The translations under genes and the position numbers were made by a program. From an uncultured Lachnospiraceae bacterium (GTDB lineage Bacteria > Bacillota > Clostridia > Lachnospirales > Lachnospiraceae): a DNA stretch of 64,000 bases. The number at the start of each line of letters is the position of its first letter. Positions within the stretch are counted from its first letter, which is position 1. The stretch is from assembly GCA_947363565.1 (NCBI GenBank), contig CANAPP010000006.1, forward strand, positions 1-64,000, in the 5' to 3' direction. Below, piece by piece: positions 34,147 through 41,344 of this stretch. The notes under the pieces were generated by a model. That model did no database searches and was not told the DNA's origin. It worked only from the letters and a program-made list of their open reading frames with translations.

Positions 34147-34702
34147 CAAGATATCCCTCCACAAAACTCTTGTATCCTGCCACGTCCGCGCCGACAATCG
34201 GACTGCCCACAAACTTCCCTTCGCTGTCCACAAAAAATGTAGTGGGAACCCCGACAATCTCACGAATCAGAGGGTTAAATTCCTCTCCCGCCAACAGATT
34301 CACAAACTTCACGCCTGTCTTTTCCACAACCTGCTGCGCCAGGGCATACTGGTCGGACTCCTCCGACGGCACATCTGCCGCGATGCCTATGATCTGGGCA
34401 TTTTCCGGCATGGACTCTGACCATTCATTAAGCTCGGGCATCTCATTAATACACGGGCTGCAGTAGGTCGCCCAGAAATTCACCACCGTAATGTCCGCCT
34501 GTGAGAATATGTCATTTGTAACCGTATTTCCCTCAAGGTCTTTCACCGAGAATTCCGGCATAGCCTCAGAAACGCTGGATTCCTCTGCCGCAGACTCCGT
34601 CACGTCTTTCTTCTCCTCTCCGGTCTCTTCTTTTTTCTGGCTGCATGCACACATGCAAAAGCAAAGCAAAAAGCTTAAAAATAATACTGTCAATTTTCTC
34701 AT
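34133..34702 (-). CDS. TlpA/ResA-like lipoprotein thiol-disulfide reductase
   Basis: 189 residues. Lipoprotein signal MRKLTVLFLSFLLCFCMCAC with a lipobox Cys near position 20, an acidic linker, and a thioredoxin fold with active site FWATYCSPCINEMPELNEW and the cis-Pro loop VGVPTTFFVD. It would reduce (or shuffle) disulfides outside the membrane using electrons from the CXXC/polyferredoxin pair. ATG with aggaggg. First gene of the trio, behind a good promoter. Confidence 0.9.
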   Translation of the reverse strand: MRKLTVLFLSFLLCFCMCACSQKKEETGEEKKDVTESAAEESSVSEAMPEFSVKDLEGNTVTNDIFSQADITVVNFWATYCSPCINEMPELNEWSESMPENAQIIGIAADVPSEESDQYALAQQVVEKTGVKFVNLLAGEEFNPLIREIVGVPTTFFVDSEGKFVGSPIVGADVAGYKSFVEGYLDALE

Positions 34703-34723
34703 TGCAAATCCCTCCTGCCTACT

Positions 34724-34751
34724 ATTATATCCTTTTACATTTATTATTCAA
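34724..34751 (-). promoter_or_regulatory. Sigma-A promoter of the redox trio
   Basis: Minus strand TTGAAT (34746-34751), 16 bases, TATAAT (34724-34729), 22 bases ahead of the tlpA start. Confidence 0.7.
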
Positions 34752-34837
34752 CAGAAAAAAGAACCGCGAAGTTTATAACGCCGTTCCTTTCTCCTGCCGT
34801 CATTCTGATTTTAATTCTTGTTACAACGAAACTAACA

Positions 34838-35050
34838 TTATTTTCTGCAAAATGGATTTTTTCTGGAGTAAGCAACTGCTGCCTCATTAAATTCCTCCGA
34901 ACTTAATCCTTCAAACTTTTGCTGCTGCCATTTTGTATAATCAAATTTTTCTCTATTGATCACGGCAATAAAACGCTCTGTTTCAACTACCCCTAATTTC
35001 TCCAATAAACAATCTATCCCTCTGCTCATAATTTCAATATCGCTAATCAT
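34838..35050 (-). CDS. Putative antitoxin-like protein paired with PIN toxin (70 aa)
   Basis: 70 residues, MISDIEIMSRGIDCLLEKLG, VETERFIAVINREKFDYTKW and a C-terminal EEFNEAAVAYSRKNP. Repressor-like helical look but no clear ribbon-helix-helix. The ATG at 35050 (ggaaggtg site) overlaps the PIN gene stop by eight bases, so the two are translationally coupled. In this order the toxin gene comes first, the reverse of most VapBC pairs. Small proteins of this kind occur next to PIN genes in clostridia; an antitoxin role is inferred from position only. Confidence 0.6.
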   Translation of the reverse strand: MISDIEIMSRGIDCLLEKLGVVETERFIAVINREKFDYTKWQQQKFEGLSSEEFNEAAVAYSRKNPFCRK

Positions 35051-35492
35051 TAAAATCACCTTCCCATTCTCTTATAAAATCTATAGGATTTACCATCCGG
35101 ATTTCATCTGTACGGTATTTCAGCAATCTGTCATCTGTTGTGAGAAAATAGCAGCATGAAGAGCAAAGGGCACACGCCACATGATATGCATCTTTCATTT
35201 TAACGCCTGTTTTCATTATTTCCTCTGCCTTAGCTTTTATTTCGTCAGCCTTGTCAATATCTATATACTCCGCACTGTTCCTCCGGATAAATTCACCAAT
35301 TGCTGTTTTCTTGGTCTCATACGGATTCTGACTATTTTCATACCACAAAATATATGACGACACCAAATCAATCTTTCTTCTTTTTACTAAATCCTGTATA
35401 TACAGCTTTGCCTGTGTTTCCAGTGATATGCGAATTTGCTTTTGGTCATCATACGGACGGTTAAAACAGCAATTATCCAAATATATCTTCAT
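35043..35492 (-). CDS. PIN-domain protein (VapC-like ribonuclease)
   Basis: 149 residues. PIN acidic residues: first Asp in KIYLDNCCFNRPYD, Glu in the central helix (about E57 of LWYENSQNP), Asp in MKDAYHVACAL and Asp in YFLTTDDRLL. PIN proteins of toxin-antitoxin systems cleave tRNA, rRNA or mRNA. The ATG at 35492 has ggaagg nine bases upstream; the longer TTG start would touch that site. A promoter with an internal inverted repeat lies directly upstream, fitting autoregulation. Confidence 0.85.
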   Translation of the reverse strand: MKIYLDNCCFNRPYDDQKQIRISLETQAKLYIQDLVKRRKIDLVSSYILWYENSQNPYETKKTAIGEFIRRNSAEYIDIDKADEIKAKAEEIMKTGVKMKDAYHVACALCSSCCYFLTTDDRLLKYRTDEIRMVNPIDFIREWEGDFND

Positions 35493-35513
35493 ATCATTCA
35501 ACCTTCCCTTTAA

Positions 35514-35546
35514 ATTATATGCTATTACAAATAACTTTACAATAGC
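35514..35546 (-). promoter_or_regulatory. Promoter and palindromic operator of the PIN pair
   Basis: Minus strand TTGTAA (35537-35542), 17 bases, TATAAT (35514-35519). The segment 35521-35546 has inverted ends gctatt / aatagc covering the -35 box and spacer, a typical place for a toxin-antitoxin operator. Confidence 0.65.
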
Positions 35547-35564
35547 AAATGCACCTAAGATAAC

Positions 35565-36098
35565 CTACACACTCATCCTCTGCTTTTTCGCCTCCTCCAC
35601 CAGATACCCTTTCTCCCGCAGCACATCCTCGATACCGTTAAGAACCTCTTCATTCTCCGCCTCAACGGTATGATAATGATAATTCGAAGTGATATTCTTA
35701 AGAGGGCTTGACTTCCCAAGTCGGATATTTTCGATAAACTCCGTCACCTTCTTTCGGGAGTTGATGTCAAGGCGCGCCTCCATCCGCCCGTAAACCCGGT
35801 GGTTAATCATGACGTTCACCACTTTCCCGCCAAGGTCAACAATCGCACACAGCTCGTCCTCCATCTGCTCATCCGTATGGCTCACCTTGAACACCCGCTG
35901 CACTGCATGAGGAGTATTCACGATATATCCCCGGTTCGTGGCGATGATGTCGATTCCCGCCTCGCGGATGAGCGCCATATCCTGCACGATCACCTGACGG
36001 CTCACGTCGCAGAGCCTTGCCAGCACCTTCGCCGGAACCGGCTCCCTGCTCTCACGGATGAGCCGGACAATCTCCCGTCTCCGTTCCACTTTCGTCAT
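35565..36098 (-). CDS. niaR: NiaR (YrxA) niacin-responsive repressor of NAD biosynthesis
   Basis: 177 residues. N-terminal winged HTH (RREIVRLIRESREPVPAKVL, CDVSRQVIVQDMALIREAGI) and C-terminal 3H domain with the conserved His residues (NTPHAVQRVFKVSHT, MINHRVYGRMEARLDI, NYHYHTVEA) that bind metal and nicotinate. It represses NAD synthesis and niacin uptake genes when nicotinate is present. It is the last gene of nadA-nadB-nadC-niaR, so it controls itself. The matching operators are at 39182 and 12706. Confidence 0.93.
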   Translation of the reverse strand: MTKVERRREIVRLIRESREPVPAKVLARLCDVSRQVIVQDMALIREAGIDIIATNRGYIVNTPHAVQRVFKVSHTDEQMEDELCAIVDLGGKVVNVMINHRVYGRMEARLDINSRKKVTEFIENIRLGKSSPLKNITSNYHYHTVEAENEEVLNGIEDVLREKGYLVEEAKKQRMSV

Positions 36099-36113
36099 AG
36101 AGCTCCCCCTTCC

Positions 36114-36965
36114 TTAAACCGCATGAAGATTTTTCAGCGAAATATCCAGTATCGGCGCAGAGTGGGTCAGCGCCCCGCTGGAAATATAATCAACCCCGAG
36201 GGAAGTAAGCCTTTCAATATTTTCCTTCGTCACATTTCCCGAGCACTCCGTCTCAGCCCGCCCGTCAATCAGCGCAATAGCCTTACGCATCTCCTCCGGC
36301 GGCATATTGTCGAGCATGATAATGTCTGCGCCCGCCTCCACGGCCTCTTTCACCATGTCAAGGTTCTCCGTCTCCACCTCAATCTTGCGGACAAAGGGCG
36401 CATAGGCCTTCGCCATCTGGACAGCCTTCGTCACGCTGCCCGCCGCCCCGATATGGTTGTCCTTTAAAAGCACCCCGTCGGAAAGGTTGTAGCGGTGATT
36501 GTATCCGCCCCCGACGCGCACCGCATATTTTTCAAAAATACGCATATTCGGCGTCGTCTTCCTCGTATCCAAAAGCTTTGTCTTACTCCCTGCAAGGAGC
36601 TTTGCCACATCACGGGTGTAAGTCGCGATGCCGCTCATCCTCTGCAGATAATTAAGCGCCACCCGCTCCCCGGAAAGGAGCACGCGGATATCCCCCCGAA
36701 GGAGCCCCATCTTCTCCCCCTTCTTCACCTCGTCGCCGTCCGCACAGAAGAACGTAATCTCCATCTGGTCATCCAAAAGCTCAAACACCCGGCGGAATAC
36801 CCCAAGCCCGGCGATAATCCCGTCCTGCTTGCAGATAAGCTCCACCTCTCCTTTGACCACCTCCTTCATCACCGAATTGGTGGTCACATCCTCGCTGGAA
36901 ATATCCTCCTTAAGCGCCTCCATGATCAAATGGTCTGCTTGTAAACGCATCGTTATATCATTCAT
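36114..36965 (-). CDS. nadC: Nicotinate-nucleotide pyrophosphorylase (carboxylating)
   Basis: 283 residues, quinolinate phosphoribosyltransferase. N-terminal domain LKEDISSEDVTTNSVMKEVV, then ERVALNYLQRMSGIATYTRD, LLDTRKTTPNMRIFEKYAVR, GGYNHRYNLSDGVLLKDNHI and ADIIMLDNMPPEEM with GVDYISSGALTHSAPILDIS. Converts quinolinate and PRPP to nicotinate mononucleotide and CO2. 15 bases before niaR. Confidence 0.97.
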   Translation of the reverse strand: MNDITMRLQADHLIMEALKEDISSEDVTTNSVMKEVVKGEVELICKQDGIIAGLGVFRRVFELLDDQMEITFFCADGDEVKKGEKMGLLRGDIRVLLSGERVALNYLQRMSGIATYTRDVAKLLAGSKTKLLDTRKTTPNMRIFEKYAVRVGGGYNHRYNLSDGVLLKDNHIGAAGSVTKAVQMAKAYAPFVRKIEVETENLDMVKEAVEAGADIIMLDNMPPEEMRKAIALIDGRAETECSGNVTKENIERLTSLGVDYISSGALTHSAPILDISLKNLHAV

Positions 36966-36983
36966 CGTAAATTTGCTCCTCTC

Positions 36984-38189
36984 CTATTCTCTGTCTTTTA
37001 TTATCTTCTCTGCCGCCCGCTTTGCAAACACCAGGCTCTCAAGCAGTGAATTGCTCGCCAGCCGGTTCGCCCCATGCACGCCGTTGCAGCTCGTCTCGCC
37101 CACTGCATAGAGATTTTCCATGGAACTCTTACTGTCCGCATCCACCCAGATTCCTCCCATAAAATAATGCTGGGCCGGAACCACCGGGATGCACTCCCTG
37201 GTCACGTCATACCCTTCCTCCAGGCAATGCTCGTATATATGGGGGAAATGCTTTAATATCGTCTCCTTGTCAATATGCTCCATGGAAAGCCACACATAGT
37301 CCGTTCCGTCCTCCGCCATCTGCCGCCGGATTGCATCCGCCACCACATCCCGGGGGAGAAGTTCATTGACAAACCGCTCTTTCTTCTTATTATACAGGAC
37401 TGCGCCCTCCCCCCGGACAGACTCGGAAATCAGGAATCTGCGCCCCGGTTTCTTCGAGTACAGCGTCGTGGGGTGGAACTGTACATAGTCGAGATTCTCC
37501 AGGCGGATATTGTGCCTTTTGGCAATCTCAACGGCATCCCCCGTCAGATGCGGGAAATTCGTGGAATGCCGGTAACATCCGCCGATTCCCCCTGTTGCCA
37601 GAACCGTATCCCGCGCCAGAATCCGGAACTCTTTGTCCGCATCTGTTTCTGTCAAGGCCAGCCCCTCTGCTGTATTCATAACTCTCCTCGCCGCAACTCC
37701 ATGGCATACGCCGTCCTTTTCTATAATATCAGTCATTTCCGTATATTCATAAACCGTAATATTCTTCCGCTCCCTGACCCGCTCCAAAAGCTTTCCGGTA
37801 ATCTCCCGCCCGGTAATATCCTCATGGAACAGAATCCTGGGCCTTGAGTGCGCCCCCTCTCTCGTATAGACGAACTCCCCGTCCTCCTTGGCAAATTCCA
37901 CGCCAAAATTTACCAGGTCACGGATTACATCCCTTGAGCCGCGCAGCATAATGTCCACCGACTCCTTCCGGTTCTCGTAATGCCCCGCCCGCATAGTATC
38001 CTCAAAATACCCGTCATAATCCTCCTCATCCCGAAGGACACAGATTCCCCCCTGGGCGAGAAAGGAATCACTGCTCTCGGCATCTGACTTTGTAAGCATT
38101 ACGACCCGCAGGTCTTCCGGAAGGTTCAGCGCCGCGAACAATCCGCCCACGCCTGTTCCTACTATCACTACATCTGCATTTACATCCAT
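36984..38189 (-). CDS. nadB: L-aspartate oxidase (short form lacking the C-terminal helical domain)
   Basis: 401 residues from ATG 38189 (ggagg site nine bases upstream; the in-frame TTG upstream is unlikely). FAD motif VVIVGTGVGGLFAALNLPED, substrate residues SFLAQGGICVL and VQFHPTTLY, active region GEGAVLYNKKKERF and HYFMGGIWVD, and final AVGETSCNGVHGANRLASNS. It oxidises aspartate to iminoaspartate, anaerobically with fumarate. The protein ends right after the FAD domain (AKRAAEKIIKDRE); E. coli and Bacillus NadB have about 130 more residues. The frame shows no remnant downstream, since nadC begins 18 bases later. Confidence 0.95.
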   Translation of the reverse strand: MDVNADVVIVGTGVGGLFAALNLPEDLRVVMLTKSDAESSDSFLAQGGICVLRDEEDYDGYFEDTMRAGHYENRKESVDIMLRGSRDVIRDLVNFGVEFAKEDGEFVYTREGAHSRPRILFHEDITGREITGKLLERVRERKNITVYEYTEMTDIIEKDGVCHGVAARRVMNTAEGLALTETDADKEFRILARDTVLATGGIGGCYRHSTNFPHLTGDAVEIAKRHNIRLENLDYVQFHPTTLYSKKPGRRFLISESVRGEGAVLYNKKKERFVNELLPRDVVADAIRRQMAEDGTDYVWLSMEHIDKETILKHFPHIYEHCLEEGYDVTRECIPVVPAQHYFMGGIWVDADSKSSMENLYAVGETSCNGVHGANRLASNSLLESLVFAKRAAEKIIKDRE

Positions 38190-38208
38190 CTTCCTTGTCC
38201 TCCGCCGG

Positions 38209-39114
38209 TCATCTCGCAAGCTCGAGCATTCGCTCTAAAGGCCGCCTCGTCTCTTCCCCAAGCTCCGTCTCCATATGTACTTCATTTTCCCCGGTCTTTA
38301 AGACATGCAGCACTTTTTCCAGCGTCACCAGTTTCATGTCCGGACACACGGGAAGAGTGTCGGTAAAGTAGAATTTCTTTTCCGGATTCTTCTGCTTAAG
38401 CTCGTGGGCGACGCCTTCCTCAGTACAGATGATAAATTCCTTCCCGCTGCTCTTTGTGGCAAACTTAATAATGCCGGATGTGCTGCCCACATAGTCCGAA
38501 AGCTCCAGCACCGCCCCGGCGCATTCCGGGTGGGAGAGCACTAAAGCGTCCGGATGCTCTTTCTTTGCCTTTTTTATCTCCTCCGTCTGCATCCGCTCAT
38601 GGGTCGGGCAGTAACCTTCATTATAGATAAAATTCTTCTCCGGCGCCTGCTTCGCGATAAAATGCGCCAGATTCCTGTCCGGGATAAAGAAAATGTTCCG
38701 GTTGGGGAGCGCTTTTACAATCTTCACCGCATTTGCGGATGTCACGCAGACGTCCGAAAGCCGCTTAAGCTCCGCCGTAGAATTGATATAGCAGACTACC
38801 GCCAAATCTTCATATTTCTCCCGCATCCGCCGGATCGTCTCCTCGTCCGCCATATGCGCCATGGGGCAGTCCGCTTTCCCGTCCGGCATCAGGACGGTCT
38901 TTTCCGGGTTCAGCGCCTTGGCACTCTCCCCCATGAACGACACGCCGCAAAATACGATCACCTGCGCCCCCGTCTCTGCCGCCGCCTTGCTGAGATAATA
39001 AGAATCTCCCACATAGTCCGCAATTTCCTGAACTTCCGGCGCCACATAATAATGCGCCAGGATCACCGCGTTTTTTTCCTTTTTTAATGACTGTATTTCC
39101 TCTGTGATTGTCAT
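38209..39114 (-). CDS. nadA: Quinolinate synthase A
   Basis: 301 residues from ATG 39114 (aggagg). Start KKEKNAVILAHYYVAPEVQE and ADYVGDSYYLSK with the three 4Fe-4S ligands at C83 (ADCPMAHM), C169 (GYCPTHER) and C257 (PVCPDMKL), which correspond well to the Thermotoga enzyme. It condenses iminoaspartate with dihydroxyacetone phosphate to quinolinate. First gene of the nad operon, directly behind the NiaR-type operator and promoter. Confidence 0.97.
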   Translation of the reverse strand: MTITEEIQSLKKEKNAVILAHYYVAPEVQEIADYVGDSYYLSKAAAETGAQVIVFCGVSFMGESAKALNPEKTVLMPDGKADCPMAHMADEETIRRMREKYEDLAVVCYINSTAELKRLSDVCVTSANAVKIVKALPNRNIFFIPDRNLAHFIAKQAPEKNFIYNEGYCPTHERMQTEEIKKAKKEHPDALVLSHPECAGAVLELSDYVGSTSGIIKFATKSSGKEFIICTEEGVAHELKQKNPEKKFYFTDTLPVCPDMKLVTLEKVLHVLKTGENEVHMETELGEETRRPLERMLELAR

Positions 39115-39163
39115 CGCCTTGTATCCTCCTGTAAAATCATAACGGTCCATAACATTCCGACAC

Positions 39164-39192
39164 AGTATAGCACATATCTTTACAGATGACAA
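39164..39192 (-). promoter_or_regulatory. Sigma-A promoter of nadABC-niaR
   Basis: Minus strand TTGTCA (39187-39192), 17 bases, TATACT (39164-39169). Confidence 0.8.
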
Positions 39193-39202
39193 GACACTTG
39201 TC
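39182..39202. promoter_or_regulatory. NiaR-type operator at the nadA promoter
   Basis: Perfect palindrome GACAAG-ACA-CTTGTC (39188-39202) with flank acagat, overlapping the -35 box. The same 21 bases recur with two changes at 12706-12726. Proximity to the niaR-containing operon makes NiaR the likely binder. Confidence 0.8.
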
Positions 39203-39265
39203 GCCGCCTGCATGGACATTATATTTACAAAGGACTTGAATTCATCTCTTATCACGTTTCTTTTC

Positions 39266-39294
39266 TTGTGTTATCCGGAAATCCATGCTATAAA
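39266..39294 (+). promoter_or_regulatory. Candidate promoter of the MgtC gene
   Basis: TTGTGT (39266-39271), 17 bases, TATAAA (39289-39294), 41 bases upstream of the ATG, divergent from nadA. Confidence 0.5.
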
Positions 39295-39335
39295 TTAGAT
39301 AGGACATTTTTGCTGAAAAATGGGGAGGGATAGAT

Positions 39336-40061
39336 ATGAACGGATGGTTTTTGGGAAAAACATTGATGACACATCTGAGAGATCTGAATTTTATGTCAAT
39401 TCTTGTACGGATCTGCCTGTCCGTCCTTGTCGGCGGGATTCTGGGGATGGAGCGCGGCAAGAAAAACCGGCCGGCCGGACTTCGGACTTATATCCTCGTC
39501 TGCCTTGGCTCGGCCCTTGTGATGATGACGAATCAATACGTATATGTCACTTATCAGGCCGGTGACCCTATGCGCCTGGGCGCGCAGGTGATCAGCGGCG
39601 TCGGGTTCCTTGGCGCCGGGACGATCATACTGACCGGGAGAAATAAGATTACGGGGATCACTACCGCAGCCGGACTTTGGACGGCAGCATGCAGCGGCCT
39701 GGCAATCGGGATTGGATTCTACGAGGGAGCCATCCTCGGCGGGATTGCCATCGCTTTTACGGTATCAGGCCTGTTAAAGTTCGATATCTGGCTCCGCAAA
39801 AAATCCAGATATCTTGACCTTTACATTGAGTACAATGTGGAAAAAGGGAATTTCAGCGGATTTCTTAAATATGCTAAAGAGCATCAGCTTGAGGTACATA
39901 ATATCCAGATCAGCCAGGGTTATTCCTGGCGCGACACCGGCGGAAAGCACCGCACCTTAAGCTACATCGTGACCGTGTCCAGCCAGACTAACCGCACCCA
40001 TGCGGAAACCATCGAAATTCTGGCCCATGAAAAAGGAGTTCAGTTTGTGGAGGAATTATAA
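39336..40061 (+). CDS. MgtC/SapB family membrane protein
   Basis: 241 residues. Four to five membrane segments with ICLSVLVGGILGMERGKKNR (first helix and conserved ERG), GLRTYILVCLGSALVMMTNQ, VISGVGFLGAGTIILTGRNK and GLWTAACSGLAIGIGFYEGA, then a C-terminal ACT-like soluble domain (about 160-241). The family includes the Mg2+-stress and intracellular-growth factor MgtC; in commensals the role is usually inferred as magnesium or membrane-potential homeostasis. ATG with ggggaggg. Its 3' end overlaps the convergent XRE gene by 22 bases. Confidence 0.9.
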   Translation: MNGWFLGKTLMTHLRDLNFMSILVRICLSVLVGGILGMERGKKNRPAGLRTYILVCLGSALVMMTNQYVYVTYQAGDPMRLGAQVISGVGFLGAGTIILTGRNKITGITTAAGLWTAACSGLAIGIGFYEGAILGGIAIAFTVSGLLKFDIWLRKKSRYLDLYIEYNVEKGNFSGFLKYAKEHQLEVHNIQISQGYSWRDTGGKHRTLSYIVTVSSQTNRTHAETIEILAHEKGVQFVEEL

Positions 40062-41050
40062 GTGACACCCCGAAAGCTCTCCTCAAGATTCTCCTTAAGT
40101 TCCTCGATAAACTCTTTTCGCATCTCCTCAAACTCCATATGCTCATAAAGGGACGCATAACGAAAACTGCCGATATCCTCCACGGCAGAAAGTAACTCCC
40201 TCATCGTATCAGCCACGGTCTTCTCGTCCTTCTCCCACTCTGCAAGCAAAAGTTTCCCCCCGACTTCATAATATCTCCCCATCTCAAAGCATCTCGCCAT
40301 CTCTCCGAGCTTATCCACAAGCATATGCGCCTTTTCCCTGTCATTTTCCCTCACCGCTAACTGATACATCCCGCTAAGCGCTGCATCTACCATCTGAAAA
40401 TCAGAAAAAATCAACTCTTCATACGCCCTGTACGCCTCATGGATCCGGTTCGTCGCGCCGTAAAGCTGCGCCTGCTTTCTCTTCCGCTCCGGATTCTGCT
40501 CAGAAAAATAATTCAGGCATTCCTCTGCTTTCCCGTACTCTTCTTTCCGCATATAGAAACCAAACAAAGAATCAGCGGCTCTCCATCGAATCACTTCATC
40601 CTTGCTCTTAAGGACGCGCTCATATAAAGAGAAGATGTACTCCTCATAATTCTTTGCGTCAGGGAAGTCGGAAAGCCCCTGGATCACCTGTCGTGCATCG
40701 AGAAGTACCGCCGTCTGCCAGATCAGCATCTCGCAGTTTGGATACTGCTCAAGCATCCTTTTTGCATCGCCGAATACTTTCTCATAAGGCTCATATTTAA
40801 GCTTTTTGTCAAGCTCGCAGATAAATTCCTTTATCGCATCTCCGGTCGGCTCCTCCCGGAAAGAAAGCAGCGTATCCAGCGAGACATCCAAAAGCCTTGC
40901 AATGGGGGCAAGCAGCGTGATGTCCGGAAGGGAATTGCCCTTTTCCCACTTGTTCACCGCCGGGGCAGTCACCCCAAGGCGGCGCGCCATCTCCTCCTGT
41001 GTCAGATTACTTCTTTTTCGGTATGTCCGGATTACTTCACCTAACTGCAT
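40040..41050 (-). CDS. XRE family regulator with TPR-like C-terminal domain
   Basis: 336 residues. HTH in the first 60 (LGEVIRTYRKRSNLTQEEMA, RLGVTAPAVNKWEKGNSLPD, LLAPIARLLDVSLDTLLSF). The remainder is helical repeats (YGKAEECLNYFSEQNPERKR, IHEAYRAYEELIFSDFQMVD) like quorum-type or stress regulators of Firmicutes that bind peptides through TPRs. ATG 41050 with ggagaggag; the upstream extension in the same frame contains repeat DNA and is not coding. Signals upstream include a 25-bp repeat pair (see 41068-41252) that may be its operator. Confidence 0.88.
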   Translation of the reverse strand: MQLGEVIRTYRKRSNLTQEEMARRLGVTAPAVNKWEKGNSLPDITLLAPIARLLDVSLDTLLSFREEPTGDAIKEFICELDKKLKYEPYEKVFGDAKRMLEQYPNCEMLIWQTAVLLDARQVIQGLSDFPDAKNYEEYIFSLYERVLKSKDEVIRWRAADSLFGFYMRKEEYGKAEECLNYFSEQNPERKRKQAQLYGATNRIHEAYRAYEELIFSDFQMVDAALSGMYQLAVRENDREKAHMLVDKLGEMARCFEMGRYYEVGGKLLLAEWEKDEKTVADTMRELLSAVEDIGSFRYASLYEHMEFEEMRKEFIEELKENLEESFRGVTYNSSTN

Positions 41051-41067
41051 ATGTAGTTCTCCTCTCC

Positions 41068-41252
41068 CATGAATCATATGACCTTTTGACCCCTGTATTG
41101 GCACCTGATGATGCCGCGGATTGCTCCGCATTTCATGCTCACGCAATCCTGAAAACATTCAAAATCCGCCCTGCCAGGCTCCTTTTTCATGTTTTTCGGG
41201 TCCCAAAGTCATGCCGATTCATTTAAGCATGAATCATATGACCTTTTGACCC
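41068..41252. repeat. 25-bp direct repeat pair plus an inverted third arm upstream of the XRE gene
   Basis: Identical 25-base copies beginning catgaatcatatgacc lie at 41068-41092 and 41228-41252. A diverged inverted copy at 41198-41222 (gggtc...gattcat) faces the second, forming a palindrome 41198-41252. The first copy is 18 bases upstream of the XRE start codon. The 41051-41344 stretch has no gene. Confidence 0.75.
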
Positions 41253-41344
41253 TTGGCATCATCATATCAAAGAATCACGCAACCGGCAATTGAGGGCATG
41301 TCAGGATTTCCGGCTAAAATATAACCGCCGCTCAAAAAACAAAA

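Noticed and set aside
41051..41344. Small gene between the XRE regulator and the helical-repeat gene
   Set aside because: Only shadow frames without ribosome sites; the stretch is taken up by repeats.
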